Shown one piece after another: positions 49,980 through 61,738 of a stretch of 64,000 nucleotides of DNA. This DNA comes from Gordionus sp. m RMFG-2023 (Eukaryota > Nematomorpha > Gordioida > Chordodea > Parachordodidae), in the NCBI RefSeq assembly GCF_954871325.1, contig NC_088776.1:2549985-2613984 (forward strand), in the 5' to 3' direction. Made by a program: the position numbers and the translations under genes. Below the pieces are notes generated by a model. That model was not told the origin of the DNA and did not search any database. It saw only the letters and a program-made list of their open reading frames with translations. How positions within the stretch are numbered: position 1 is the stretch's first letter; each line of letters starts with the position of its first letter.

Positions 49980-51071
49980 AATGTTGGCTGCTATATGTTC
50001 CTAATACCCGCCATCGATAGAATTTTAAAGTTTTATAAACATTTGAAAAAATATTTCTCAAATAAGGATTATAAAAGCTGTCTTAACATTTTGAAAATAT
50101 TTTTTCAATAATGAATGGCAGAGGTATATTTAGGAATGATTTTACATGTAGGAAATCTACTACATGCTGTTAATGTGTAGCAATCAGAATAATCTTAACA
50201 AAGATTCACAAAATTATGCTACAGAATGTGTTCATCTTTACAGTTAAAAATTGACAATAAATTTTATGGCGCCATTGCTAAAACTTAATTATATTTTATT
50301 TGATATTTAAATAATATAACTAAATGTTTACCTTCGTTATTGAGATATTTATAAAATTCCTATCATATATTATATATTTGTTTAACTATTTACTCGGCCT
50401 ATAATGTTGTTCAATCCGATTTCTCTCATTTTTCCAGGCGATCCTCATCAGGCTAAAAATGCGCTAGGATGAGGCATTAGAATGAGGTAAGGAGAAGACA
50501 TACTTACATATTTTTCCAAGCATGGGGATTTATCGTTATTACGAAAAAATTCTACCTATTTCTCTTCTGCTTTTAGACCATCTAACTTTAAGTATTTTGG
50601 CGAATCATAAAAAATAAAGAGAATTACAATCTCCTCAAACAAGGCATCAATGTCTTTCAGTATTTTTAAAAGGTCATAATATTTATACATTTGTAAATAG
50701 AATTATTAAAATCAAAATTTAATTGAAAATATTATAAAATTGTCTTAATAAAAATTGCTTCATTTAAAAATGTTTTAATTAGAGTGTTATTGGAACATTT
50801 AATATAATATTTTTAGCAATAGCGCCTTAAAATTTATTATCAATTTTTAACTGTAGAGATGAACAGAGTTGTAGCATGATTTTGTGAATCTTTTTTAATA
50901 AAGAATATTCTGATTGCAACTGAATATTAACTGCATGAAGTAGATTTCCTACATGTGAAATGAACCAAATATGCTTCTGCTATTTTATACTCGAAATAAT
51001 TGTTCAAAATTTTAGGACAGCTTTTAAAATCTTTATTTAAAAAGTATTTTTTTAAGGGTTTAATTTTAATT

Positions 51072-51740
51072 CTATCGATGGCAGGTATTAATGACAACCA
51101 CCTGATAGATTATCGCAAATAACTCACACCATTCCAGGTCAGACCACTTCACCAACTCTTTTAATTCATTAACTCTTTTAGTTGATGAACTAAATTCTTT
51201 AAACATTTCATCATAATTATTTCGACATCCTAAGATGGTACATTCATTGCCTTCTTGCAAGAATTATATAGCATATGGCATATATAGCCAATCATTATTG
51301 TGCAGCCTCAATTCGGTAAATACACTTTGATTTTTCCAAAATTCACAGACATTATCAGCGCAGAAAGCTGATATGCAACTCATTACCCTGAATCAGCTAT
51401 ATTTACCATTATGTGGCTAGCTACATCGTTGGATTTTTTACTTACCGAGGAAATAATTTTAACAATTTTATTGAAATGTTCTTATTCTTGTTGAAATAGA
51501 GAAGGATCGAGGGAAATGTTTCAATATTTCCCTTATTAAATGCATCTATTGCATATGGATGCCCATCTTTCAAATCATCTAGAATTGACCTCTAGGATTC
51601 AGGTACTAAAACACTTGTGATAGCCTTGCTCATTTTTGTTCTGCCACAATTAAGGTTTGCACTTATATTGGAGTCGTTAAATATCATGAGAAAAAGATTC
51701 GACCCACATTGTGATGATATAGCTCTGTGAATGTTGAACT
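51072..51740 (-). pseudogene. hAT transposase piece, right arm of the palindrome
   Basis: Minus-strand pieces in order: SNISANLNCGRTKMSKAITS, AFNKGNIETFPSILLYFNKN, NISIKLLKLFP, AFCADN-like debris around 51,365, then GNECTILGCRNNYDEMFKEF and FSSSTKRVNELKELVKWSDL. They follow the order of hAT transposases that read RTKATCII..., GSNKGN, STKLL..., CADN and VERLKEF. Frames are broken, and the C-terminal dimerisation domain is not seen. Confidence 0.6.
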
Positions 51741-52181
51741 ACATGATAGATGTATACGATTTCCGCAAATGTAGTTGCCTCTGTATTATTTACTATTTTT
51801 GAGAATATTTTTGTATTGCAATCGATGTAGATATACTCTCCTGTACTGACTTATATGAATGAAAGATTTATTCTTGGATTAAAATAAAACAGCATAGAAA
51901 GAAATATACAAACTAGACATGTTTTTCGAATAAATATTTAAAATTTATTTTAAAAATATAAAATAATCAATTAATGTCTCTCAAAATCATTATTCATATA
52001 TTAAAAACGTTTAAATACTTTTTAAAAAAATTTCGGGAGATATTAAAAAATTGCGGTAGGTTTTTGTGGGAGATTTCCAATTGCGGTAGTTTTGCGGGAG
52101 AGAGATGTCTGCGTGTAAAATTAAAAAATTGCGGGAGTCTCCCTCTGACGGGGGAGACATGGCAACCCTGGTTACAGAAAA

Positions 52182-54486
52182 GATCATTATCAGATCGGGA
52201 TTAGGTAAATTAATGAAGGACCATAAATAATCAAATTAATATTAAGAAAATGGCTGATGGAAAGGAGTGAGAAAATATGTTTTGAAAAGCAAGTAGTATG
52301 GCTTGACATTAAAGACGGCTTAAAAAAGCATTAGCAAAATCAAATAAATTAATTCGCAGTACATTTAGGAGTCACTGCAACTACAATCTAATCTATAATT
52401 TGTATTATCACCTTTATATAAATATATATATATAGATAAATTACATTGTGAATAACCACGACGAATGGTGAGAAAAATAGCTAGGGTGATCAACAAAGAA
52501 TTTTTAAATAGCATATTAAGTTTTATTTTCGCTTGTAAAAATATTTAAAAAATTAAATGTAAAGTATTTTTTTTTTCCCAAAGATTTAATTTAATTTGTT
52601 TTAATAAAATTAATAGATAGTCTTTTATATATAACTTTGTATTTGTTATCGAAATTATTTTCTATCGTACTTTGTACTTTTAAACCTTTATTTCTTCAAT
52701 TTCTTATTTTTGTTATCATAAAATTTAGAAGTCAACTCTTAATTTGTATTTCTTTAATTTCTCGTAAAGGTTGAACTTATTTATTGTGTACCTTTTTGTA
52801 TCATAATTATGAAATTTTAAATATTTATGAATCATTTGAAGATTGGTATAGCCGTTCTTTCATAAATTTGTGTGAAGAAGTATATAAAATAATCTTTGTC
52901 CAATTTTTAATTACATTAATAGTAAAATTACCATTAAAATTTATTTTTTTAAAGGTAAAAATTATATTAAGAATATAAGATATTGCGATATATTTAATAT
53001 ATAACTAGTTAGTTAATATGTAAAAACCAAATTAGCTACTTAAACGATTGTTAATCAAATAACATCTGCAATTTTTCTACAAGCCTTATGTCTAGGGTCT
53101 CTTTTTTTTGCAGCCATATTTATTAATAGCCATCTTCTACTGAGGAATATTTACTAGGTTTATAATGCAAGGCTGTCTGGCTTATAAAAACAAAGAAAAT
53201 AGCGTTATCCTGTTACGCTACTTAAATCACAAAATAGCTAAGGCTAAATTATGTAGCTATACTATTGTTTAACAATAAACATATCGCTTAAATATCATCG
53301 CGGTTTCTAGAGACGTCCAAATTATTTTTTAGTTGTCATTATTCTAAATTGAGTTCTTTAAAATTATATACATAATTTGATTTTTTGATTTAAAAAAAAA
53401 TACCTCTTTTTTCTAAATTGAATAATATTTATGAACAAATAATTATCTATTTTATTCTCAATTAAATACATCTTCTCTTTATATCTCGTAAGTTTACCTT
53501 CACATGTTTACAAATTAGTTATCTATTTTATTTTTTAACCTCTGAAATTAATTAATTTTTAAGTTCATAAAAACACGAGTTCAATTTTGACAAAAATTTA
53601 AAAAATTTTTTTAATTTATATATTAATTTTAAAATTAAATTAATTTTATTTTATTTAGCCTAACGCTTAAGACAATGGTATTTTGTTTAAGTTGCATGTT
53701 CAAAATTATTTTAGATCTCTCTGGTCCAGTGTTTCGATGCCATGTCGATCTCTAATATACACTTCTAATTCTTTTTCACAACGATTTTCCATCATCCATC
53801 GAATCATGCTTCGTTTTTTTCTTCCAATATATACTATGTAACCAGCCAAATATCGTTACATACTTTTATTCATTTTATTATCATTTTGAGTAATCCTTGA
53901 AAGTTCATTAACTTGACTCCTCATGGACTCCAAGCATTTAGCATTGCCTCTTTTTTTTCTTTTTAACCGAGAATTATACTTAATGATAATTCCCGCTCAA
54001 TAACCCAAATGTTAATTGTTTTCTTCAATTCTAAGTGGATTCATTAGTTAAAGGATTTGTCAAGCAACTTGAGATAAAGAAACCATATTCATGACTATTA
54101 ACAATAATCACAGGGACATAAATTTAAAACCATTTCGACTTCTAGTCGCTCTATATTATGAATCATAGGGTAATGATTCATGATGTCCTATATCAAAATT
54201 ATATATATTTTTATTTTCAAATTGAATTTAATTGAATAATAGGTACAAATCTTTCTTATGAGATAAATCTATAGATTTACATAATATTTTCTTTAGTTAA
54301 AATCTTGGGTCATTTAACAAACACTAATGCAAATTGATCACAATATAAACAATGCAAACTATGCTTGAATTTTTTTTTTCAAAAGCACTTAATTAAGTCG
54401 CAATATTTATTTGTAATTACCAACTATTCCTGCAATTTTTAGGTTAGGATTGTTTATAGACCAATTATAACAAATATATATCTAAA
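52182..54486. other. Unit 2 non-coding module
   Basis: Collinear with 18.2-21.1 kb of unit 1, lacking the MITEs at 18.40 and 20.55 kb. A frame at 52,784-52,978 has no motif. No gene seen. Confidence 0.5.
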
Positions 54487-54499
54487 AAGGGCTGGCAAG

Positions 54500-54612
54500 T
54501 CGGTCAATTGACCAGTCAAATTTAGTCAATTGACCAGTCAAATTCAGTCAATTGACCAGTCAAATTCAGTCAATTGACCAGTCAAATTCAGCGGTCAATT
54601 GACCGGAGGAGT
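54500..54612. repeat. 22-bp subterminal repeat array
   Basis: Four to five copies of GTCAATTGACCAGTCAAATTCA in tandem, each with the palindrome GGTCAATTGACC or its variant. Subterminal arrays like this often bind hAT transposase; that role is inferred here. Confidence 0.9.
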
Positions 54613-54673
54613 ATCTGACTTGGTCAAATACGGTCAAATACTCTAAAAAAATTAAAGGAAAAATAAATTAAAT

Positions 54674-55100
54674 ATGTTTAAAAAAGGGAAAATCGATGTA
54701 AATACATGTGATCACAATGTTTGCTTATTTTTTGGATTCACAATATCAAGAGGAGAACTCACTAGTAGTGAAAGTAATGAAGTATGTGATATAATTCAAG
54801 AATTGGCTATTTTACAAGGTAGTGATGACCAAAATATTTTAAGTGATATAATTTATTTCAGAAGCAAAAACAGCATGTTTAATATAGCAAATTATTTGGA
54901 AAGTAGTAATTTCCAGAAACAATCAATTCTGCCCTCAAGTTAATAGATTAAACTTTGTCCACCCTGCCCATTAAGAGACTAACAATTCCTGGTTCTACTT
55001 CTTTAGAAAGAAATAGGTCGATTTGGGTTAATATTCTTATGAAAATAGAAATCAATTGCAGATCTAAGACATCAGGAAAATTGATTAAAAAATATTAAAG
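54674..55100 (+). pseudogene. hAT transposase C-terminal fragment
   Basis: An open frame of 89 codons (54,674-54,943) has SSESNEVCDIIQELAILQGS and DIIYFRSKNSMF, then a stop. Shortly after, in another frame (54,976-55,032), comes LTIPGSTSLERNRSIWVN. This matches the dimerisation box of one hAT group (SxxxSERNWSxxGxIHSK.RN). ENCRSKTSGKL-like residues follow. Only the last part of the enzyme is left. Confidence 0.65.
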
Positions 55101-55294
55101 AAAATGATAATATTCAATATGAATCAGAACAAGACTCTGCTACAGATAGCTAGCTACACTTTAGTTATTGAATGACAATGAATTTATAAAATTAATATTA
55201 TAGATTCATTTTATTATTATATTCAAAATAAAGCTAATAAACTTAAAAAAAATTTGAATTTGACCATATTTGACCGGTCAAATGCACAACTTTG

Positions 55295-55540
55295 ATACTA
55301 AATATTATGATGACCATAATATAATAGTGTAATTGTAACTCGCTTTGTTCCTAGTTTAAAATTAAAATTTTATTTGTATATTTTTTTGAAATTGTCAAAA
55401 TTAAAACTCCAAATTATTATTTTATGACCGTTTATCATTTGATATTTTAAGATCTATATGGATATTAAATCAGATTTACTAAACTCAAATCGAATGAACC
55501 TACATGATATCATAACTTACACCTGAAAAAATAAGAAAGA
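55295..55540. other. Unit 2 non-coding module
   Basis: Matches 21.10-21.23 and 22.33-22.54 kb of unit 1; the intervening 1.1 kb of unit 1 is missing here. Confidence 0.5.
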
Positions 55541-57150
55541 AATTAATTGACAATATAATAAATAACCTGGACATGAAGGGTGGTTATAGACTACGCAGCT
55601 CCCTTGACACATTTGCTCCAGTGAACGCGATAATATACAGAAAATGTTAAAAAGGCATCCCCAAACCTCTGAAGTTATAGCAATTAGTGTAACTACTAAC
55701 CTTATTTAAACTGTCACTCTGGAGAAAGTGATTAAATTGATTAGATCTTTTGAGAAGGATGCTGCCTATAAGTTCCACGGCATTAAACCTCTCTTTCTAC
55801 AAGACTTAATTACTCCTAATATGAATAGTCAAACTTATTTACTGGATGAAATCACTTATCAATGGTGATATCCCATAATTCGTAAGGGCCCTTTTTTGGA
55901 ACCAAAATTGTCACTGTGAGAAAAATTAATGATGATATCAGGTCTATTGTCGTTGGTGCAGCATATAGAAGATTATGTTCCAATCTTATAGCTAGTAGAA
56001 TTTTCCCAGAAGTTTCTGATTTATTTCTTCCTCTTCAATTTGGTGTTGAATCGAATTCAAGATGTAAAGCGGCTATATATATCACTCGATATTGAGAATG
56101 CTACAATTGTTCAGAAACTTGTTAAAGTATCCCTAAAACCCTTTATTCCGATCGAGATTTATATTTTTAGAGAGGAAAAATCTAGTGGTATTTGAAAGCA
56201 GAATATGACTCATTCTTAGTGACTTCTTAAATATCCAATTAATAGATATCGCTTGGCATCACGCCACACTTCCTACCAAATATGTTGGTTTTGATATAAG
56301 ATCTCCACTGTCGATTTTAATTTGTACATTGTGATTAATTGACCAACATCTGTTAGTCCTCTAATCCTTTTTTAACACAGCCAGGATAGAATGGTCAAAA
56401 TCCGTCACAACCACAACCCTAATTCCGATTAGGAATGGATCTTCTACTTATGAAAAACTTGATTACCTTATTTATGAATCTTTCACTTTTGGCTTGATCC
56501 ATATTCATTGAACATATCAAGGATAGGGGATATAAATTTTTAGATGATATTCCATCTAGTAATCTCAAATTTGAATTGGACAACCACAAGCTCATCTATA
56601 CACTATGTAACACGCTCAACATTCCTTTCTCGTGACAATATAAATGCAGCAAATGTCAAAGACAATATGGCGCTTATCCTTTACATTGCAATCGTAATGT
56701 CTGTTTGGCAAACGCAACCCTTGAGTTACAATTAAATCATATCTCTTGCAATTAGGTCAGCTGGCTTTTCTATGTTATTGGAGCCTCGATGGTAGGCGTC
56801 CTAGAATCTCACGAATTCCATAGTCACAAGGAAAGTTTCTAATATGGGATTTTTCTTTTCAGGACATGAAATGTAATTCCAATTTTAACAAGGATTCTCT
56901 GAACAGAGCTCAAAACCTAAGATCGCCAAATACAGCGCTGTTTATTCACATTACATATTCTTGCCAATCATTTGCCCCACTTTAGCAACATATGATTATT
57001 TGACTAAAAGGTATAAAGACTAGGTTGCCTAATCAGGAAAAATTCTGGAGAACCTCTGAAAGCTTTTATTTAAGGCAGAGGATCGCAATAGCGATTCTTG
57101 GGGCTAATTATGTTTGTTTTATTAATTCTATCTCTCCTGATGATTAGGGC
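55541..57150 (+). pseudogene. Non-LTR reverse transcriptase relic, unit 2
   Basis: Same relic as 22,540-24,060, collinear at the nucleotide level (for example ATCAAGGATAGGGG and TTCCATCTAGTAATCTCAAA). It keeps pieces the other copy has lost, such as the CNTLNIPFS-like stretch and the cysteine-bearing CSKCQ at about 56,640-56,670, and lacks others. No frame is open across it. The two copies differ by scattered substitutions and many small gaps, as expected for neutrally drifting duplicates. Confidence 0.7.
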
Positions 57151-57979
57151 ATTTGTAGATATAATATTTTTTAACAATTTTAGCTTTTATTAGGGCTGTA
57201 AACACTTCTAAAAAAATTGAACGCGTTCAAGTTCACATTCAAAAAAAGGTACGCGTTCATGTTCTTTCAAAATTTTATGACAAATTTTTTTTTTAAATTA
57301 AATTTAATATAAATAAATGTCTTATATTTTTTAATACAATATACAATATATTAGCCATGTTATAAAATAATATAGTTTTATTTTGATGATGTAATTATGA
57401 ATACTTATTTATAAATTTTTTTTTTACTAATTATTAATCACAATTATTTTAAAAAATTTTCTTCTGATAGATAGGAACCCTTGCCAGTTAATACGACATT
57501 CGCTATACAAAAAAACGCGCTCTATAGGGGTAGATGAGGGGATTGATTCTTCCAATAATTTTTATTAATGTATAAAAGCCTGGTTAATCCTCCCATGTCA
57601 CACACTATGTCAAACAAATTATAATTTTTATTTACTAATTAGTCTACCAATTTCAAATAATTATAATAGAATTCCATATTGTAACAACAAATCTTATAAT
57701 CAACCTTGAGAAATTATTCTTTAAATCACAATAGTTGATGTATATTGATTTTGTTTATTCCATAATACACTTATCAAATAAACTTTTTCAAGTTTACATA
57801 AAAGTTTTTATGTTCTAAGGCGTCAATTTAATATTAGATTATATTATGTACAATTTATTTTAATAAGCATTTATTTTACTTTTTAATATATAATGTTATT
57901 TTTGTTTATTTCAATAAGTATATATTTGACTGCTTAACAGATAATGTGTAGAGAATAAAACTTTTAAGAAAAAAGTTTA

Positions 57980-58560
57980 ATAAAACTTCAATAAAATTAT
58001 CGTTTTATAACTTCGTTCCAAATCTATACGATCACACCTGCAACACACTTCTTTAATTCTTTAAAAGATAATTTTCGAATGCTTTCCACATCAACACTTC
58101 ACTAAATTAAGATTGTAGCAAGCACAAGAGTGATTTTTGGGCAGATAAATAAAGTTTTCATCTTTATTTTAATCAAATACCACATTTAATTTAATGAAAA
58201 TGGTACAAATTCATCCTCCACATCTTCAGATATTTTCTCAAATAATCTAATTTTTTTAAACATAAACTTAAAAAATATAGACTATTTATTAATATCTAAA
58301 AGCTTTTAAAAAATTTCTTGCATTATCGGTGATACATAATGTTACCATATTATATATTTTAAATTTCTACAGAAGGTTTAATAATGTTTATGCTGAATAA
58401 TCAAATATATGTTTGCTAGTTAGCCTTTGGCAAGCTAAGCATGCCGATTTAAATATATTTTAACAAATATTTTTCCTAGCATGATGTTAAAATCTCTAGA
58501 TATTTTTGACACAAAGGTTGGGCACGACATAACCTCTTTATTTTGTTTTAAGTGGTTTTC
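57980..58560 (-). pseudogene. hAT transposase relic, unit 2
   Basis: On the minus strand from 58,560: NKEVMSCPTFVSKISRDFNI, then (after a deletion that removes the CITADLW region present in unit 1) SKHIFDYSA, KFKIYNMVTLCITDNARNFL and KAFRY. Further along are ICTIFIKLN, the HSCACYNLNLV-like region, SIRKLSFKELKKC and IWNEV, matching LPxHxRCACHTLNLIATxD..K..., then K.C..LWN of Ac/ZBED-like hAT enzymes. It is broken in several places. It shows the CVTDNxxNFVKAF box better than the unit 1 copy does. Confidence 0.75.
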
Positions 58561-59250
58561 ATATTTAAAAAAGCAGGTTTTTCAACTATATTATATGGCT
58601 CTAGTTATTCTATTGCAAAATATAAAATTGAATAATCTATTTGTGATTACACATTTGATATATTTTTATTTTCATATTAAAAAGAGTTTTTTTTAAATTT
58701 ATTATTATTATTATCACTATAATTTGTTAAATAATTATTAAATTTCCTGCAGCATATCATCGTTAGAACTCTGTAAAAATAAAGAAAGTTTTTGATAAAT
58801 TGTGATACAAATGACAAATTATATTATATAAAATAATTACTCTAAAATTAAAATTTGTTAAATAACAAACATTTTGCAAATGCATATTTGAGTTTAAATA
58901 TAATATTTATATATTATAATATTTGCAAAATTTTTTAATTCAATAATCATTATATATTATATTAAATATTTTAATAAAAATATTAAATTTATCCTTTATA
59001 GCATTTGTAAATAAAAATATAAAATCTTATATATAATATATTCAAAGACTCTCTCAAAATCCAACCTTCAGCCTCATCGTGGCGGGGGAGTGGCAACGTC
59101 TTTTGGCGGCAAATGGAGGTCTAAAAGGTTCCCTGTGATCTGGGTCTAGAATAGGATCACCGTCTCCTCGACGGGGTGTAAAAACCACTTAAAGAGGTTG
59201 ATGTCAGGAAGGGCATCCGATTGTAAAAACCTTGCTACAAAAATTTCCCT

Positions 59251-60825
59251 ATGGTTACAACAAAGCATGGGCGGGGTACAGCCCAAAGTACCCCGTTGGC
59301 CTCCTCATCCGCCTACGACAAAAAGAAGGATGGGAAACCTGGTGGAACCACTATTCATGAAAATGAAACCTATGACGGCCATAAACGACCTGATAAAAAG
59401 TGGAGAAACCAGTTTACGGGTGATCGAGTTAGGGTCGCGACATGGAATGTTGGGAGTATGACGGGAAGAGCGGGAGAAGTCGTCGATGTATTGCACAGAA
59501 GACATATAGATGTGTGCTGCATACAGGAGACTAGATGGAAAGGAAATGGGACCAGAATGATTGGCAAGACTAGCGAAAAGTATAAATTCTTTTGGCAAGG
59601 AGGTAATGATGGTAAGGCTGGAGTTGTGGTATTGGTTGCGGAGAAATTGGTAGACAAAGTAGTCGAAGTGAGAAGGCTAGACAACCAGATAATGGTTATC
59701 AAGATGATTATTGGTAGAAAGCTATATAATATGATCTCGGCATATGTTCCTCAGGTTGGAAGAAGTGAAGAAGAGAAAGATGTATTTTGGGACAGTCTAT
59801 TGGGGGTGACATCGGGACTGGCAAATGAAGAGGGGATTATCCTGGCTGGCGATCTGAATGGACATGTGGGAGCGAGTAGTGAGGGTTATGAAGGAGTACA
59901 TGGAGGGTTCAGTTACGGCATGAGAAATTTGGAAGGAGAGAGGATTTTAGAATTTAGTGATGCTATGGATATGATTGTTTGTAATACAATGTTTAAGAAA
60001 GAATCAGAGAAGCTGATGACTTATAAGTCGGGTAGTACCAAAAGTGTTGTGGATTACTTGTTATTATGATGATGTGATCGATGTATAATAAAAAATGTGA
60101 AAGTGATACCGGGAGAGGAATGTATAAATCAGCATCGACTAGTTGTAGGAGATCTCACTCTTAAAGGTGCCAGGGTCACTAAAAGAAAGTTTGTCCCAAG
60201 GCTGAAGGTTTGGAAATTGAAGGAGGAGAATGCTAGACGTCAATTCAATAAGTCATTGGCGATTAGGGAGGCGGAGGTGGCACAAGCATCTGGGGTGAAT
60301 GACAAGTGGGAAGCCATGAAGAAAGCTTGGGTAATGACAACTGAGGAGGTATGTGGATGGACAAAAGGGCCGCCTAGACATAAGGAGACTTGGTGGTGGA
60401 GCCCGGAGGTAGCGAAAGCCGTGGATGAGAAACGGAGGTGTTTCAAAGTATGGTATAATAGCAAAGAAAATAGTGATAATGATATTTACAAGATGGCTAA
60501 AAGAAATGCTAAGAAATTAATAGCGAAGGCTCAAGAAGAAAAAAGACACGAGTTTGCTAAAGAAATGGAATGCGCTGATGGAATTGGAAATATGGTTAGA
60601 ATGGCAAAACAGATGTCAAAAAAGAGGCAGGATGTGATAGGTGTAAAGTGTTTGAAAAATATGGAAGTAAAAATGACGATTGATAGTAGTGGTATTAAGA
60701 ACACCTGGAAGATTTACATGAAAGGACTTTTGAATGAAGAAAATGAATGGAATAATAATATTAGTTATGCAAAGGTAGAAGGTCCAGGGTGTAAATTTGG
60801 CAAGGACGAGATAGGAGAGCAGTGA
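59251..60825 (+). pseudogene. RTE copy C: endonuclease and linker
   Basis: One frame from 59,251 to 60,825 broken only by two adjacent TGA codons (60,067-60,072). The endonuclease has VATWNVGSM (residues about 63-71), CCIQETRWKG (about 88-97), SAYVPQVGRSEEEK, ILAGDLNGHVGASSEGYEGV and SVVDYLLL. After the stops CDRCIIKNVKVIPGEECINQ continues with HRLVVGDL, so the C-terminal catalytic His lies beyond the stops. Copy A has Arg-Arg at this spot (AGG AGA). The linker to 60,825 (KREFV-, WKLKEENARRQFNKSLAI, WWWSPEVAKAVDEKRRCFKV, RMAKQMSKKRQDVIGVKC) joins the polymerase. The start at 59,251 is the first ATG in frame; upstream the frame runs back into the leader. Confidence 0.85.
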
Positions 60826-61696
60826 AAAAGATGAAGAAAGGGAAGGCATCGGGTTTAACGATGGTGGTATCAGAGATGTTTAAAGGTTCTGATGATTTAG
60901 GGATTGAATGGTTAATGAATTTAGCAAATCAGATTGTCACAGAAGGTACTATTCCCGAGGACTGGCGAAGAAGTATAATTACAAGGGGAAAGGTGATCCT
61001 TTAGATTGTGGGTCTTACAGAGCTGTTAAACTCTTGGAACAAATGAAAGTATTTGAGAGAGTGTTAGAAAAGCGGATAAGGGAACAAATCAAAATTGATG
61101 AAATGCAGTTTGGTTTTACATCGGGAAAAGGCACGACAGATGCAATTTTTGTGGTGAGACAAATTCAGGAGAAGTATCTTGCGAAGGAAAAGAAACTCTA
61201 TTATGCGTTTGTTGATTTGGAGAAAGCATTTGATAGGGTGCCGCGTGAGATTACAAGATGGGCCTTGAGAAAATTTGGTGTGGAGGAATGGTTAGTTACC
61301 GCAGTGATGGCAATGTATGTTGGAGCACAAACAGCAGTACGGACGGAGGATTATAGTGATAGTGACAGCTTAGAGGTGAAGGTAGGACTTTCCGTGCTGA
61401 GTCCATTATTATTTATCTTAGTAATGGATGTGGTGGCTAAAGAAATGCGTGAAGGACTTCCCTGGGAGATATTATATGCAGATGACCTTGTATTAATGGC
61501 AAACAGTGAGGGAGAATTGAGGGATAAAGTTAGTAAATGGAAGATGACTATGGAAGCAAAGGGCCTGAAAATGAATGCATCAAAAACAAAGGTGATGATT
61601 GGTGGGGAAAATCTAAAGATAGAAGAATCAGGTAAGTGGCCTTGTGGTGTATGTGGGAAAGGAGTTGCTAGAAATTCTATCCAATGCACCAGATGA
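60822..61696 (+). pseudogene. RTE copy C: reverse transcriptase
   Basis: Shifted by one frame relative to the linker at about 60,824 (MKKMKKGKASGLTMVVSEMF) and again near 60,985, after which KGKGDPLDCGSYRAVKLLEQ is open to 61,696. Motifs: MQFGFTSGKGTTDAIF, AFVDLEKAFDRVPRE (motif A, about 61,205-61,250), EVKVGLSVLSPLLFILVM (motif B, about 61,374-61,430), ILYADDLVLMAN (motif C, YADD at 61,475-61,486). In motif B the LHQGSVLSP seen in copy A has become LSVLSP, an in-frame loss of His-Gln-Gly, which removes a glutamine needed for template and nucleotide positioning. CGVCGKGVARNSIQCTR begins a cysteine knuckle, and the next cysteine is a TGA stop at 61,694-61,696 (TGC in copy A). Confidence 0.88.
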
Positions 61697-61738
61697 CAGA
61701 AATGGGTACATAAAAGATGTAGTGAGAAAAAAGGCAGT

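Larger units (their letters stand above)
48735..52170. mobile_element. Palindromic hAT remnant, unit 2
   Basis: Unit 1 is continuous at 18,191. In unit 2 the insertion is flanked by GTTACAGA (48,727-48,734 and 52,171-52,178, identity extending to 11 bp). The right end ATGGCAACCCTG is a classic hAT tip (CAGGGTTGCCAT); the left tip is lost. Two arms of about 1.3 kb face each other: 49,015-50,330 and 50,775-52,098. Each arm carries part of the same hAT transposase, plus strand in the left arm and minus strand in the right. ATTGCGGTAG and ATTGCGGGAG words repeat near the ends. A MITE (49,577-49,979) interrupts the left arm only. Confidence 0.8.
54487..55294 (+). mobile_element. Small hAT remnant with GTCAATTGACC subterminal repeats
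   Basis: Left end AAGGGCTGGCAAGTCGGTC, right end TTTGACCGGTCAAATGCACA and then ACTTTG. The two ends share inverted TTTGACC/GGTCAAA words. Unit 1 is continuous at about 21,095, so this inserted into unit 2 only. The interior codes for the C-terminal end of a hAT transposase. A clean target duplication was not found (TATCTAAA and ATACTAAA are candidates). Confidence 0.75.

Noticed and set aside
59305-59702. Minus-strand frames over the RTE endonuclease
   Set aside because: Shadows of the plus-strand coding sequence; the plus strand carries all catalytic motifs.
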